A stretch of DNA of 19,659 nt, from the NCBI GenBank assembly GCA_047517485.1, contig JAKZSU010000025.1:1-19659 (forward strand). The letters run 5' to 3'. The number at the start of each line of letters is the position of its first letter. Positions within the stretch are counted from its first letter, which is position 1. Shown one piece after another: positions 6,572 through 13,475 of this stretch. This stretch comes from JAKZSU01 sp047517485. Lineage in GTDB: Bacteria; Pseudomonadota; Alphaproteobacteria; UBA7887. Made by a program: the position numbers and the translations under genes. The notes beneath the pieces are model-generated. The model saw nothing but the letters and a program-made list of their open reading frames with translations. It was not told where the DNA came from and searched no databases.

Positions 6572-8053
6572 CTATTCGCGGATCGTTTTCACCGTCATGC
6601 CCCGGGGCAAAGGGTCGTCGGGATACCAACCGTTGAGGATTAGAAACCGTTCGCGAGGGTATTTTTCCCCAGGAATATGTTTGGCGATTCCACCCGCCGA
6701 GTCGCCTTGGCGAACGCGATAGAGGACAAGTTTCCGCGGTTTTGCCGCCGCGGCCTCGCCGGCGCTGATCGCCCGGAAGCTATAGGCGGTGCGGCGAAAA
6801 TCCACGTCAAACCGCTGGCCTTGATTGGCCGGCGCATAAAACATGAATCGAAAAATGACGTTGCGATCCCATTCGATCGCCACCAGGCGCAACTGACTCG
6901 GTTGGCCACCGACGGTAGCTTCCGCGAGCGCCGTCGCGGCGGAAAATCCATTGATACGAATCGCCTCGACCCCCCTCAGCGGCACCTCGGGCGCCCACGT
7001 GCGGCGAATATAGTCGGTCATCGCTTGCCGGCTCTCCCGCCCGGCAAGATCGAATACGAAGGCCGCGCCATCGGGGCCCTGCGCGACGACCTGGGTCTGG
7101 CCGTTGATGATATGAAATTTCTCCGGTGCCTCGAATCGGAACCGCATGGCGGGATGGAGAAAGACCCGGCCCTGCACCAACCCTTGCTCGGGATCGTCGC
7201 CGTAGAGCATGCCATCGATTTTCTTGAGATAGATGCCGCGCCCGACAATCGGGTTCGCCACCGGCCGCATATTCGCCGCCTCGATCGCCCGGCGCACCCG
7301 ATCCGCGGTGCGCGGATGGGTCGCCAAGAGATCCACCCCCCCGCCGTCAATCGGCTGGCCGGCGATCATCGCCTCGAGTTGCGAATGGGCTTTCAACTTG
7401 CCGAGAAACGAGGCCATCGCCTCGGGATCGAAGCCCGCCCGCGAGAGATAATTTACCCCCAACGAATCGGCCTCGTGTTCCTGTTCACGGGAATAACTCT
7501 GGATCACCGCGAGGGCGCCGACCTGCGCGATTCCAGCGATTTGTTCACTGTCGAACAGCAGACCGAGCAGGCCAATTCCCAGATTGGCAAGCATCGTGTT
7601 GCTCATCCGCTGGGCGCCGTGTCGCGCCGCGACATGGCCGATTTCGTGAGCGATGACCCCGGCCAATTCGGCTTCATCGCCGGCCAAGGCCAACAATCCG
7701 CGGGTCACGTATACATAACCGCCGGGCAACGCGAAGGCGTTGACAATGGGGCTGTTGAGAACGGTGAAAGTGAACTTTACGTTCGGGCGTTCGGAGGTCA
7801 GTGCGAGAAATTGGCCGATACTGTCGACATAGGCCGCGACCTGCTGGTCCTCATAGGCACCACCGAATTCAGCGAGAATCTGATTGTGTTGCTCGGCGCC
7901 AATTCGCGACTCGTCTTCCTCGGAGATAAACGGCCCCAACAGCGGTTCGCCGGCCATCAAGGCCGCGGGCATCGTAAGAACTGTCGCGACCGCCATCGCG
8001 GCCACGCTCGCCACCAAGCTAATTTTCTTCCACCACCGCGGTTTCACGGTCAT
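6572..8053 (-). CDS. Periplasmic M48-family zinc metalloprotease with LysM-like C-terminus
   Basis: A 493-residue exported protease resembling BepA/LoiP-type M48 enzymes that act in outer-membrane protein quality control. The N-terminus has a basic region (KPRWWKK) and a hydrophobic stretch, with probable cleavage near ALMA-GE (residues 31-36). The zinc site is HEIGH at residues 136-140, with the third ligand E194 in QEHEADSLG. The region after about 300 is beta-rich. The last 50 residues (LYRVRQGDSAGGIA ... LPRGMTVKTI) look like a degenerate LysM-type domain. The ATG at 8053 follows an AAGGG-containing leader. It converges with the DUF3237 gene and is divergent from the lipoprotein cluster. 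Family assignment is firm; the substrate is inferred only in general terms. Confidence 0.9.
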   Translation of the reverse strand: MTVKPRWWKKISLVASVAAMAVATVLTMPAALMAGEPLLGPFISEEDESRIGAEQHNQILAEFGGAYEDQQVAAYVDSIGQFLALTSERPNVKFTFTVLNSPIVNAFALPGGYVYVTRGLLALAGDEAELAGVIAHEIGHVAARHGAQRMSNTMLANLGIGLLGLLFDSEQIAGIAQVGALAVIQSYSREQEHEADSLGVNYLSRAGFDPEAMASFLGKLKAHSQLEAMIAGQPIDGGGVDLLATHPRTADRVRRAIEAANMRPVANPIVGRGIYLKKIDGMLYGDDPEQGLVQGRVFLHPAMRFRFEAPEKFHIINGQTQVVAQGPDGAAFVFDLAGRESRQAMTDYIRRTWAPEVPLRGVEAIRINGFSAATALAEATVGGQPSQLRLVAIEWDRNVIFRFMFYAPANQGQRFDVDFRRTAYSFRAISAGEAAAAKPRKLVLYRVRQGDSAGGIAKHIPGEKYPRERFLILNGWYPDDPLPRGMTVKTIRE

Positions 8054-8454
8054 CTTGCAGGCCCTTTTTTGGCCATTCTACTTCGACGTGCCGCCTCACA
8101 CATTGGGGGCCTGAATGCCGACATCCAGAGGTCGGGCCGCAATCAGCGCCTTTTTCCATCACCGACGGGCGCGAATCTGGCCCGGTTGAGCCGCGTGACG
8201 AAATAGTCACACTGTGACAACATTCGCCCAAATTGTTTGTCAGAGTATGTATTTTGCCCTATCCATTAAGACTAAGCGCCTGTTCACACAGGGGACTTTC
8301 TATTAATCTGCGGTTGGCGGTAATGCCGTGGCAGAAGGGTGCTTTGAGTGCCGGTGGTGCCGTGAAGGTCGGCGACAGTGGCCTTTCGGGCTATAAGGAT
8401 TTAGCGGTGAGCTGGGATTGGCATGCCGTGCCAGAAACGAGTTAGGGGACACCC
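8054..8454. other. 401-bp divergent intergenic region, no convincing gene
   Basis: This region separates the M48 protease (minus) from the first lipoprotein (plus), so it should hold both promoters. The plus strand has TTGTCA at 8237-8242 with TATCCA 17 bp downstream (8260-8265), a weak promoter candidate. A group of GTGAC/GTCAC half-sites lies at 8195-8218. A small palindrome (TGGCA-N5-TGCCA, 8419-8433) precedes the lipoprotein ribosome-binding site AGGGGA (8444-8449). A short frame (ATG 8323 to 8445) is not supported. Confidence 0.5.
8195..8218. promoter_or_regulatory. Candidate operator: alternating GTGAC/GTCAC half-sites
   Basis: Three half-sites alternate in orientation: GTGAC at 8195-8199, GTCAC at 8206-8210 and GTGAC at 8214-8218. 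The last two form a perfect 13-bp dyad, GTCACACTGTGAC (8206-8218). The position between divergent genes fits a regulator-binding site, but no regulator family can be named: spacing does not match the CRP or FNR consensus. Confidence 0.3.
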
Positions 8455-9342
8455 ATGAACTTCTTCATGCGCTTTGTTGTCGTTGCCGCCGGCCTAGCTC
8501 TGACAGGCTGTTTTAATAGCGACCACATTGACGTGGCCAACATGGCGCCGACGGGGTCGGCGTTTCAAGCCGCTTTGCAAAAAGGGTATTCGGATCTCGC
8601 CAAACACGAATATGACGAGGGCGACTGGCACGACGGCTATGGCTACGTGAAAAAAGCCCGTAGTGCCGCGGCCGGCGAGGATGTCGAGCCGGAGTTGGTC
8701 TGGGACTGGGATGTTCCCGAGGAATTTGTCGACGAGTTGCATAACGCGCGCGATGGGATTGGCTTTTGGTCGCGGATGGGCGCGGCGGAACGCGAGCCTG
8801 GCTTGTTGGCGAAAGCACAGGTTATGTACGACTGCTGGATCCAAGAGCAGGAAGAGAACGATCAACCGGGCGATATAGCGCGCTGCCGAGACGGCTATTA
8901 CGGCGCGATCGCGGACCTGGAAAACGCGATGACCTGGGATGCGCAGGCACCCGAGGCGATGGCGATGCCCGGACCGACCCCGCGCCCCGCGGTAGAGCCC
9001 GAGGTTACCGGCAAGGCGCGCTTCTACACCATTTTCTTCGACTGGGATAAGTCGGACATCAACCCGATCGCGCAACGTGTCGTCAATGCGATTTCCGATG
9101 ACTGGAGCGGCGAGAGTAAGGCGCTCAGCCTAGTCGGCCATACCGATCGTTCTGGCGCGGACGCGTACAATCAGGCGCTCTCGGAACGCCGCGTGTCGTC
9201 GGTGACCGATGCGCTGACGGGGACCGGTTTCGCCGGCGCGAGAATTAGCGGCTACGGAGTCGGCGAATCAGACCCGGCGGTGCCAACACCGGACGGTGTA
9301 CGGGAGCCGCGCAACAGGCGCGTCATCGTAACCCTGCAGTAG
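8455..9342 (+). CDS. Lipoprotein with C-terminal OmpA-like peptidoglycan-binding domain (paralog A)
   Basis: A 295-residue lipoprotein. The lipobox LALTGC places the acylated cysteine at C19. Residues 20-175 form an acidic, Trp/Tyr-rich, unrecognised domain with a GYSDLAKHEYDEGDWHDGYGYVKKAR start. It is followed by a Pro-rich linker (PGPTPRPAVEPE) and an OmpA-like domain from about residue 190 to the end (FYTIFFDWDKSD, VGHTDRSG, YNQALSERRVSSV, NRRVIVTL). The N-x2-LS-x2-R motif used for peptidoglycan contact is present, with Val where Ala is usual. It is probably anchored in the outer membrane and tethered to peptidoglycan. AGGGGA lies 5 nt upstream of the ATG. The OmpA domain is closely related to that of the gene at 10421. 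Confidence 0.88.
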   Translation: MNFFMRFVVVAAGLALTGCFNSDHIDVANMAPTGSAFQAALQKGYSDLAKHEYDEGDWHDGYGYVKKARSAAAGEDVEPELVWDWDVPEEFVDELHNARDGIGFWSRMGAAEREPGLLAKAQVMYDCWIQEQEENDQPGDIARCRDGYYGAIADLENAMTWDAQAPEAMAMPGPTPRPAVEPEVTGKARFYTIFFDWDKSDINPIAQRVVNAISDDWSGESKALSLVGHTDRSGADAYNQALSERRVSSVTDALTGTGFAGARISGYGVGESDPAVPTPDGVREPRNRRVIVTLQ

Positions 9343-9369
9343 TCCCTCGGTTCGGCGAGAAGTAAAAAA

Positions 9370-9417
9370 GGCTCGGAAGACCGTCGCGTGACGATCGCTT
9401 CCGGGCCTAATTTATTT
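9370..9417 (+). terminator. Intrinsic terminator after OmpA-like lipoprotein A
   Basis: The 10-bp arms GGCTCGGAAG (9370-9379) and CTTCCGGGCC (9398-9407, one G-T pair) enclose an inner CGTC-GCGT-GACG hairpin, and TAATTTATTT follows. An A6 run at 9364-9369 precedes the stem, so it could also act on the minus strand. It lies 28 nt after the stop. Confidence 0.8.
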
Positions 9418-9579
9418 CCCGGCACGACAGTACTCTGCGAATGAATGTGACGCCGAAGGCTCGACGCTTTGGCAAACAAGAATATCTACACTCATTGATC
9501 CAGCGTCGGCTTTCGTGACCACAAGGTTTATTCCGTCATGGTAGACACCGCAGCCGGAACACACACAAGGAGTGACCAC

Positions 9580-10278
9580 ATGGTGTCGCCGATTCGACCG
9601 AGACCACGCTGGAGAGTCCGGACACTATGCACGACGGTTCTGTTCGGTGTCGGCGCCGTCGTGGCGCCCGCATTTGCCGGTGGCAAGCCGATCGTCCCAT
9701 TCGAGCACCTTGCCAAGGTCGCGCTCGATGAAAAATCGAAGCTTCATTATGACGACTACGCCGGCAAGATTTCCGAGGCCCGAATCAAGCGCCTGCTACG
9801 CTCCGGGCCGATTTTGGGCGACCGTGTGCTTCTGCAAATTGATGTCGCTATCTATTTTCCCGATGGCCACGTGGTTTCGTCAAAAACCGAATTTCACAGC
9901 TACAAGCCAATCGGCGATTTGATGCCGTGGAACGTATACTATCGCAAACAGATCGAACCGAACGGGCGTTATGCCCTGGTGGCCGAACTCGACGCCATCG
10001 TCGGACCGCCGTGCGCGGAGACCAAATATCTAAAGGGCCGCGGCCGGCAAGTCGGGGACAGTTATGCGCGCATGCGATTCTCTAAAAGCGGCGTTATGAC
10101 GTTCGAAATCGAGGCACCTGGCCGTTACGATTATCTCACCGGAGAAATTACCCGATCCTATACCCTGACCAGTGCAATCGACCCATATTACTTGGGAGAT
10201 CAAGTGGTTGTGCACGCGTTGATCGACGCGTGCCGCTCCGGAACCGGAGTGATCAAAGCGGATCGGACGGACGGCTAG
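9580..10278 (+). CDS. Secreted protein of unknown function
   Basis: I do not recognise this 232-residue protein. It starts with an Arg-rich region and a hydrophobic helix (RWRVRTLCTTVLFGVGAVV) and has a probable signal peptidase I site at APAFA-GG near residue 30, so export to the periplasm or beyond is likely. The mature part has no transmembrane segment and looks beta-rich (alternating stretches such as DRVLLQIDVAIYFPDGHVV and YTLTSAIDPYYLGDQVVVHALI). It contains two cysteines (GPPCAET and DACRSG) that could form a disulfide. The start is set by AAGGAG at 9567-9572, 7 nt before ATG 9580; an in-frame ATG at 9538 lacks a ribosome-binding site. It lies between two OmpA-type lipoprotein genes on the same strand, which suggests an envelope role (inference). 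Its own promoter is not evident. Confidence 0.8.
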   Translation: MVSPIRPRPRWRVRTLCTTVLFGVGAVVAPAFAGGKPIVPFEHLAKVALDEKSKLHYDDYAGKISEARIKRLLRSGPILGDRVLLQIDVAIYFPDGHVVSSKTEFHSYKPIGDLMPWNVYYRKQIEPNGRYALVAELDAIVGPPCAETKYLKGRGRQVGDSYARMRFSKSGVMTFEIEAPGRYDYLTGEITRSYTLTSAIDPYYLGDQVVVHALIDACRSGTGVIKADRTDG

Positions 10279-10338
10279 TGACGACTCGGCGGCGACATGA
10301 GCGTATTATCTCCGGCGTACACACTGAATCGTCTGGAA

Positions 10339-10366
10339 TTGGCAATACTTGCGACCGTGGTATGAT
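10339..10366 (+). promoter_or_regulatory. Sigma-70 type promoter of OmpA-like lipoprotein B
   Basis: The -35 TTGGCA (10339-10344) and -10 TATGAT (10361-10366) are separated by 16 bp. Transcription would start near 10373, giving a leader of about 48 nt with AAGGGG (10409-10414) before the ATG at 10421. The leader begins with a strong hairpin (10371-10394). Confidence 0.6.
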
Positions 10367-10370
10367 TTTC

Positions 10371-10394
10371 GATGGCGTTGAGACCAACGCCGTC
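10371..10394 (+). other. Hairpin at the 5' end of the lipoprotein B leader
   Basis: A perfect 7-bp stem, GGCGTTG (10374-10380) with CAACGCC (10385-10391), has the loop AGAC; three more pairs (one of them G-T) extend it to 10 bp. It sits at or just after the predicted transcription start and upstream of the ribosome-binding site. It has no T-run, so it is not a terminator; mRNA 5'-end stabilisation is one possibility. Confidence 0.5.
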
Positions 10395-10420
10395 GGGCGG
10401 TTGAGGACAAGGGGACAGAT

Positions 10421-11221
10421 ATGCTTCGGCTGACATTCGTTGCCTTGGTGGCGTCGACCCTGATCGGTTGTTTGCCGATTCGTCAGGGCAACGACCTGGG
10501 TTATGATTTTGGTGTCTATGTCGATCGGGCCGAACAGCCTGGCGGCACGTGCCTGATTGATATCGGGCTCAATAATAATCTCGATACCGATTACGCGAAT
10601 TTCGAGTTTGCGCTCAACTTCTTCGACAGCCAAAGCCGCTGGTCCGCGGGACCGACGGTCCAAGGGGACTACATTCCCGCCGGCGGTTTGGTGAAGCGCG
10701 ATTTCACCGTACCGATCAGCTGCAATCGGCTGGCCAGAGCGGACGTTGCGCGCGAGCTTTGTCTCGATATCGTCGGGTGGCCGGGCCATCGCGATTGCTA
10801 CAAAATCGGCCGTATCGTGATCAACGATACCGTGGCCATGGCCGAACCGGCTCCGGCCGCGCCGCCGCCCGATGTCACCGCGCCCGTGGGCAAGCCGAAG
10901 TTCTATACCATCTTCTTCGACTGGGATAAGTCGGACGTCACACCGCTGGCGCAGCGGGTGATTAGTTCGATCCTCCAGGATTGGGAATCCGATCCCGAAG
11001 CGCTGAACCTCATCGGTCATGCCGATCGGTCGGGACCAGACAGTTACAACCAGAATCTTTCTCAACAACGGGTGGACTCGGTAACCAGCGCCCTTTCGGC
11101 CGGCGGGATAAAGGGGTCGCGCATCTCCGGCACGGCGAAAGGCGAATCGGAACCGCTCGTGCCGACGCCGGATGGCGTGCGTGAGCCACAGAACCGGCGG
11201 GTGGTGATAACAGTCGAATAA
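10421..11221 (+). CDS. Lipoprotein with C-terminal OmpA-like domain (paralog B)
   Basis: A 266-residue lipoprotein with lipobox STLIGC (acylated C17). Residues 20-140 form a beta-sandwich-like domain with four cysteines (GGTCLID, PISCNR, ARELCLD, HRDCYKI). Its order of strands (IDIGLNNNLDTDYANFEFALNFFD ... IPAGGLVKRDFTV) recalls FxLYD-type secreted domains; that resemblance is tentative. A Pro/Ala linker leads to an OmpA-like domain from about residue 160 (FYTIFFDWDKSD, GHADRSG, YNQNLSQQRVDSV, NRRVVITV). This domain is strikingly similar to the one in the gene at 8455, while the N-terminal domains are unrelated. It is presumably an outer-membrane lipoprotein bound to peptidoglycan. It has its own promoter and terminator, so it is likely monocistronic. 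Confidence 0.87.
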   Translation: MLRLTFVALVASTLIGCLPIRQGNDLGYDFGVYVDRAEQPGGTCLIDIGLNNNLDTDYANFEFALNFFDSQSRWSAGPTVQGDYIPAGGLVKRDFTVPISCNRLARADVARELCLDIVGWPGHRDCYKIGRIVINDTVAMAEPAPAAPPPDVTAPVGKPKFYTIFFDWDKSDVTPLAQRVISSILQDWESDPEALNLIGHADRSGPDSYNQNLSQQRVDSVTSALSAGGIKGSRISGTAKGESEPLVPTPDGVREPQNRRVVITVE

Positions 11222-11264
11222 ACCTTCGCGAGGGTCGCGGCGGCGCCGTCGACTGAACAAGATC

Positions 11265-11299
11265 ATGGTCCGGAGGAAATCTTTCTCCGGACCATTTTT
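11265..11299 (+). terminator. Strong intrinsic terminator after lipoprotein B
   Basis: A perfect 11-bp stem, ATGGTCCGGAG (11265-11275) with CTCCGGACCAT (11285-11295), encloses a 9-nt loop and runs into TTTTT (11295-11299). Confidence 0.9.
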
Positions 11300-11405
11300 A
11301 TCGATAATCGGCAAATTCGTCCCGCCGACTGGGCGCCGCGGCACATTTCGCCGCATGGTCGTCGCAAATTTTTCGTTCAATCAAGCCAAGCTTTCGAGAC
11401 AGCGC

Positions 11406-11420
11406 TGGCACAAGCCTTGC
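11406..11420 (+). promoter_or_regulatory. Sigma-54 (RpoN) -24/-12 promoter
   Basis: TGGCAC at 11406-11411 and TTGC at 11417-11420 are separated by 5 nt, so the GG and GC pairs are exactly 10 bp apart, as required for the sigma-54 consensus. Transcription would start near 11432, about 18 nt before ATG 11450, with GGAGA (11440-11444) between. The match is visible in the sequence; RpoN dependence is inferred. No activator site is identified in the roughly 100 bp upstream. Confidence 0.6.
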
Positions 11421-11449
11421 TTCTCTAGATTCATAGAACGGAGAGAATC

Positions 11450-11845
11450 ATGCGCAATATTTGTCCCGTCACCACCCTGCTCTCGGTCATCGGGGTCTTA
11501 TGGGTCTACGCCGCCGGGCCGGTTTGGGCGGATGGCTTCATGGGTACATTTCAATGCCCGCACGCCCAGATTCTATGCCTCGAAAAAGTCGGCTACAATT
11601 TTCGCCAATGCGGGACCTTGACCGGCATGCGCGGCCAAGCGCAGGAGTTTCCCCTGTGTCCGGCGCGCGATCATAACGCCTGTGTGCCGTGCTGGTATCC
11701 GACGGTCGCGGAAACCCAAGACTTGTGCCGCGTCGAATATGGCCCCGATTGCGGCGCGTTCACCGAAAAGGATGCAAACTGGAAAGGCGAGTGGAGCAAC
11801 GTTCAATGGCCGGACCTGACCCTGCTATACAGCTTGTTCAACTGA
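11450..11845 (+). CDS. Small secreted cysteine-rich protein, unknown function
   Basis: A 131-residue protein I cannot place in a family. It has a signal peptide with probable cleavage after PVWA (residue 27). The mature part of about 104 residues has eight cysteines (FQC, ILC, RQC, PLC, NAC, VPC, DLC and PDC), an even number that suits four disulfides in the periplasm or outside the cell. It lacks CxxCH, so it is not a c-type cytochrome. GGAGA lies 5 nt before the start. The promoter is sigma-54-like, which suggests condition-dependent expression such as nitrogen or surface-related control. The TGA stop touches the inverted-repeat element that begins at 11845. Confidence 0.75.
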   Translation: MRNICPVTTLLSVIGVLWVYAAGPVWADGFMGTFQCPHAQILCLEKVGYNFRQCGTLTGMRGQAQEFPLCPARDHNACVPCWYPTVAETQDLCRVEYGPDCGAFTEKDANWKGEWSNVQWPDLTLLYSLFN

Positions 11846-12127
11846 TACCAGTTTGCACAAAGAATGACCCATTTGATGGCCCACATCGGCGCGCCGGGTA
11901 GGCGCGTCGCGGCCTCCGCGATGGGGTGTCCATCGGGCAAGCGGCGCAACGCACGCCGCGTGTGCCGAGGTGGGCCACCGAAGGCCGGATTGCCCAGGGA
12001 GCAAATGGTGTCGCCGGCGGCGTCGCCGGGCGCGCAGACCCTGCGGTCGCACGACGGCGCGCCCCGCCCCTGACCGGCGGCAAAAATCATCCCGGTCAAA
12101 TGGGTCATTCTTTGGGCAAACTGGTAT
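11845..12127. repeat. E2: 283-bp inverted-repeat element related to E1
   Basis: The terminal arms 11845-11876 and 12096-12127 are inverted repeats with 31 of 32 matches, containing ATACCAGTTTGC and CAAAGAATGACCCATTTGA. The interior carries the core hairpin CGATGG-GGTGT-CCATCG (11919-11935) followed by GGCAAGC and a second hairpin, GCGGCG-N7-CGCCGC (11941-11959). The same block with the identical 12-mer CATCGGGCAAGC occurs in E1. Read from its right end, E1 also aligns with the left part of E2 just inside the terminal arm (TTTGATGG, then CGGGTAGGCG). The terminal arms otherwise differ between the two elements. There is no credible gene inside. The element lies between converging genes; its first base is the last base of the upstream stop codon. 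Confidence 0.8.
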
Positions 12128-12150
12128 GAGTCGCCGACATGCCTCGGGCG

Positions 12151-13467
12151 TCAAAACAGCGTGGCGAACAGGTCCGGCGTCAAATGCACCGTGTCGAGCC
12201 GCCATAACCCATTGCTGACACCGTCTGGATCGGCGGTTGCGGTATACGGATCGATAAATCTCAAGTTCGCGGCGTTGGCGGCGGCGCGCATTTCCGTGTT
12301 GAACATGGCGATCATTGCGAGATAGCTATCGACATGCGCACCGGCTTTGTTGGCGTTGATCCGAGCCGGCGCCGGCACGCTGCAAACCAGAACACGCCGT
12401 CCGCCCGCCGCCAGCGTGTCGGCCAGGGTGGCGACATAGGCCTCCGCGACACGCCGGATATGCGCGGTACGGTCGACGTCCGGATGATCGCGAAGATAGG
12501 GGAATAGCCCCTCCCTCGCCCGACAATCGATTTCACCAAAAATCGCCACCACCGGCTCGCCGGCGGGCAGATGCGCCGCGACCCGTTCGAACGTCGTTCG
12601 CTGCAGACTGGATCGCGAATTTACGCCGCGCGCCAAATGCCAAACCTTCGCACCGATCACGGTATGCGGTCGCACCCGATAGAGGCGCCCGTCGAGTGCG
12701 ACGGACGTGTGAGCCGGCGCTAGTGAATGACTGTCGCCGACCAGATGAAGCGTGTTCTCGGCCGACGTGGTGTATAGGTCGGCGCGGCTATCACGAAAGG
12801 ACAGCAACGCCTCGATATAATCGCGATAGCTCAATGTCGCGACCAAGGGGCGATGCTCGGGCATGCTGCGGGCACCGAAATTCGCTTCGATCAGCCGCCG
12901 CCACGCGGCAAGGCCCTGTTGCAGGCGCTCCGGATCATGGGCGGCGACGGAGAGGTGATTCAATTCGGACCGGCACTCGTCGATATCGTCGCGCCCGTAG
13001 GCGGCGACCGCGGCGAGCAGCGTGACCGCCGCCCCGGTCACCCAGTCGAGACCGATAACCGCACGCGCGGCCTCGGCGAGCTTGCTCAAGGCCTGCCATT
13101 CGCCCATCGCGAAAAACACTTCCGCCAACCCCAGCCATGTCCGGGTGTCGATGGCCCCCCGATCGATCGCCATGGCAAAGGAAAGGGTCGCGTCTTCGGC
13201 CTCGCCAAGTCCATGACAGGCGGCCCCCAGTCCGGCATGGGCGACCGCCGCGGTCCGATCGGACAGGCCAGCGGTTCGCGAGACCTTTCGGAATCCGTCG
13301 CGCGCGGTCTCGGTATCGCCGCGCCGCAACGACAGCTCGGCGCGCAGGACATTCGCCTCGATATCGCCAGGGTCGGCAGCGAGAATATCGGCAATCGCCG
13401 CCTCGGCGGCGCTAAGCGAGCCGCCGTCCATCAGCCGGTGGGCCAGGGCAAGTCGCGGCTGGGTCAC
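12151..13467 (-). CDS. TPR-like domain fused to SGNH/GDSL-type hydrolase domain
   Basis: A 438-residue protein. Residues 1-200 are Ala-rich helical repeats resembling TPRs (for example LMDGGSLSAAEAAIADILAADPGDIEANVLRAELSLRRGD). From about 238 there is an SGNH-hydrolase-like domain. The nucleophile block is HLVGDSHS with S246. A block-III-like GEIDCR lies at 311-316 in place of the usual GxND. The C-terminal DTVH has D425 and H428 as the likely catalytic pair. Such domains act as esterases or O-acyl modifiers of polysaccharides (known family); the substrate here is unknown. The start is GTG 13467, set by AGGAGG 4 nt upstream. The ribosome-binding site overlaps the valS stop, so it is co-transcribed with valS. 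No signal peptide is seen. Confidence 0.8.
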   Translation of the reverse strand: MTQPRLALAHRLMDGGSLSAAEAAIADILAADPGDIEANVLRAELSLRRGDTETARDGFRKVSRTAGLSDRTAAVAHAGLGAACHGLGEAEDATLSFAMAIDRGAIDTRTWLGLAEVFFAMGEWQALSKLAEAARAVIGLDWVTGAAVTLLAAVAAYGRDDIDECRSELNHLSVAAHDPERLQQGLAAWRRLIEANFGARSMPEHRPLVATLSYRDYIEALLSFRDSRADLYTTSAENTLHLVGDSHSLAPAHTSVALDGRLYRVRPHTVIGAKVWHLARGVNSRSSLQRTTFERVAAHLPAGEPVVAIFGEIDCRAREGLFPYLRDHPDVDRTAHIRRVAEAYVATLADTLAAGGRRVLVCSVPAPARINANKAGAHVDSYLAMIAMFNTEMRAAANAANLRFIDPYTATADPDGVSNGLWRLDTVHLTPDLFATLF

Positions 13468-13475
13468 GTGCCCTC

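Noticed and set aside
6677..8206. 509-codon open frame on the plus strand
   Set aside because: It is antisense to the M48 protease, which has a zinc motif and signal peptide. The translation is Arg/His/Pro-rich with no family pattern, as expected for the opposite strand of a GC-rich gene.
8323..8445. 40-residue frame just upstream of lipoprotein A
   Set aside because: No clear Shine-Dalgarno, no signal peptide or motif, and third-position base use unlike the neighbours; kept only as a remark on the intergenic region.
10253..11380. 375-codon minus-strand frame over lipoprotein B
   Set aside because: It runs through a promoter and a terminator and is antisense to a lipoprotein with a lipobox and OmpA domain.
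11864..12218. Short frames inside E2
   Set aside because: They cross the terminal repeats and core hairpins, use low-complexity Arg/Ala/Gly translations and have no start signals; such repeat-derived ORFs are commonly mis-annotated.
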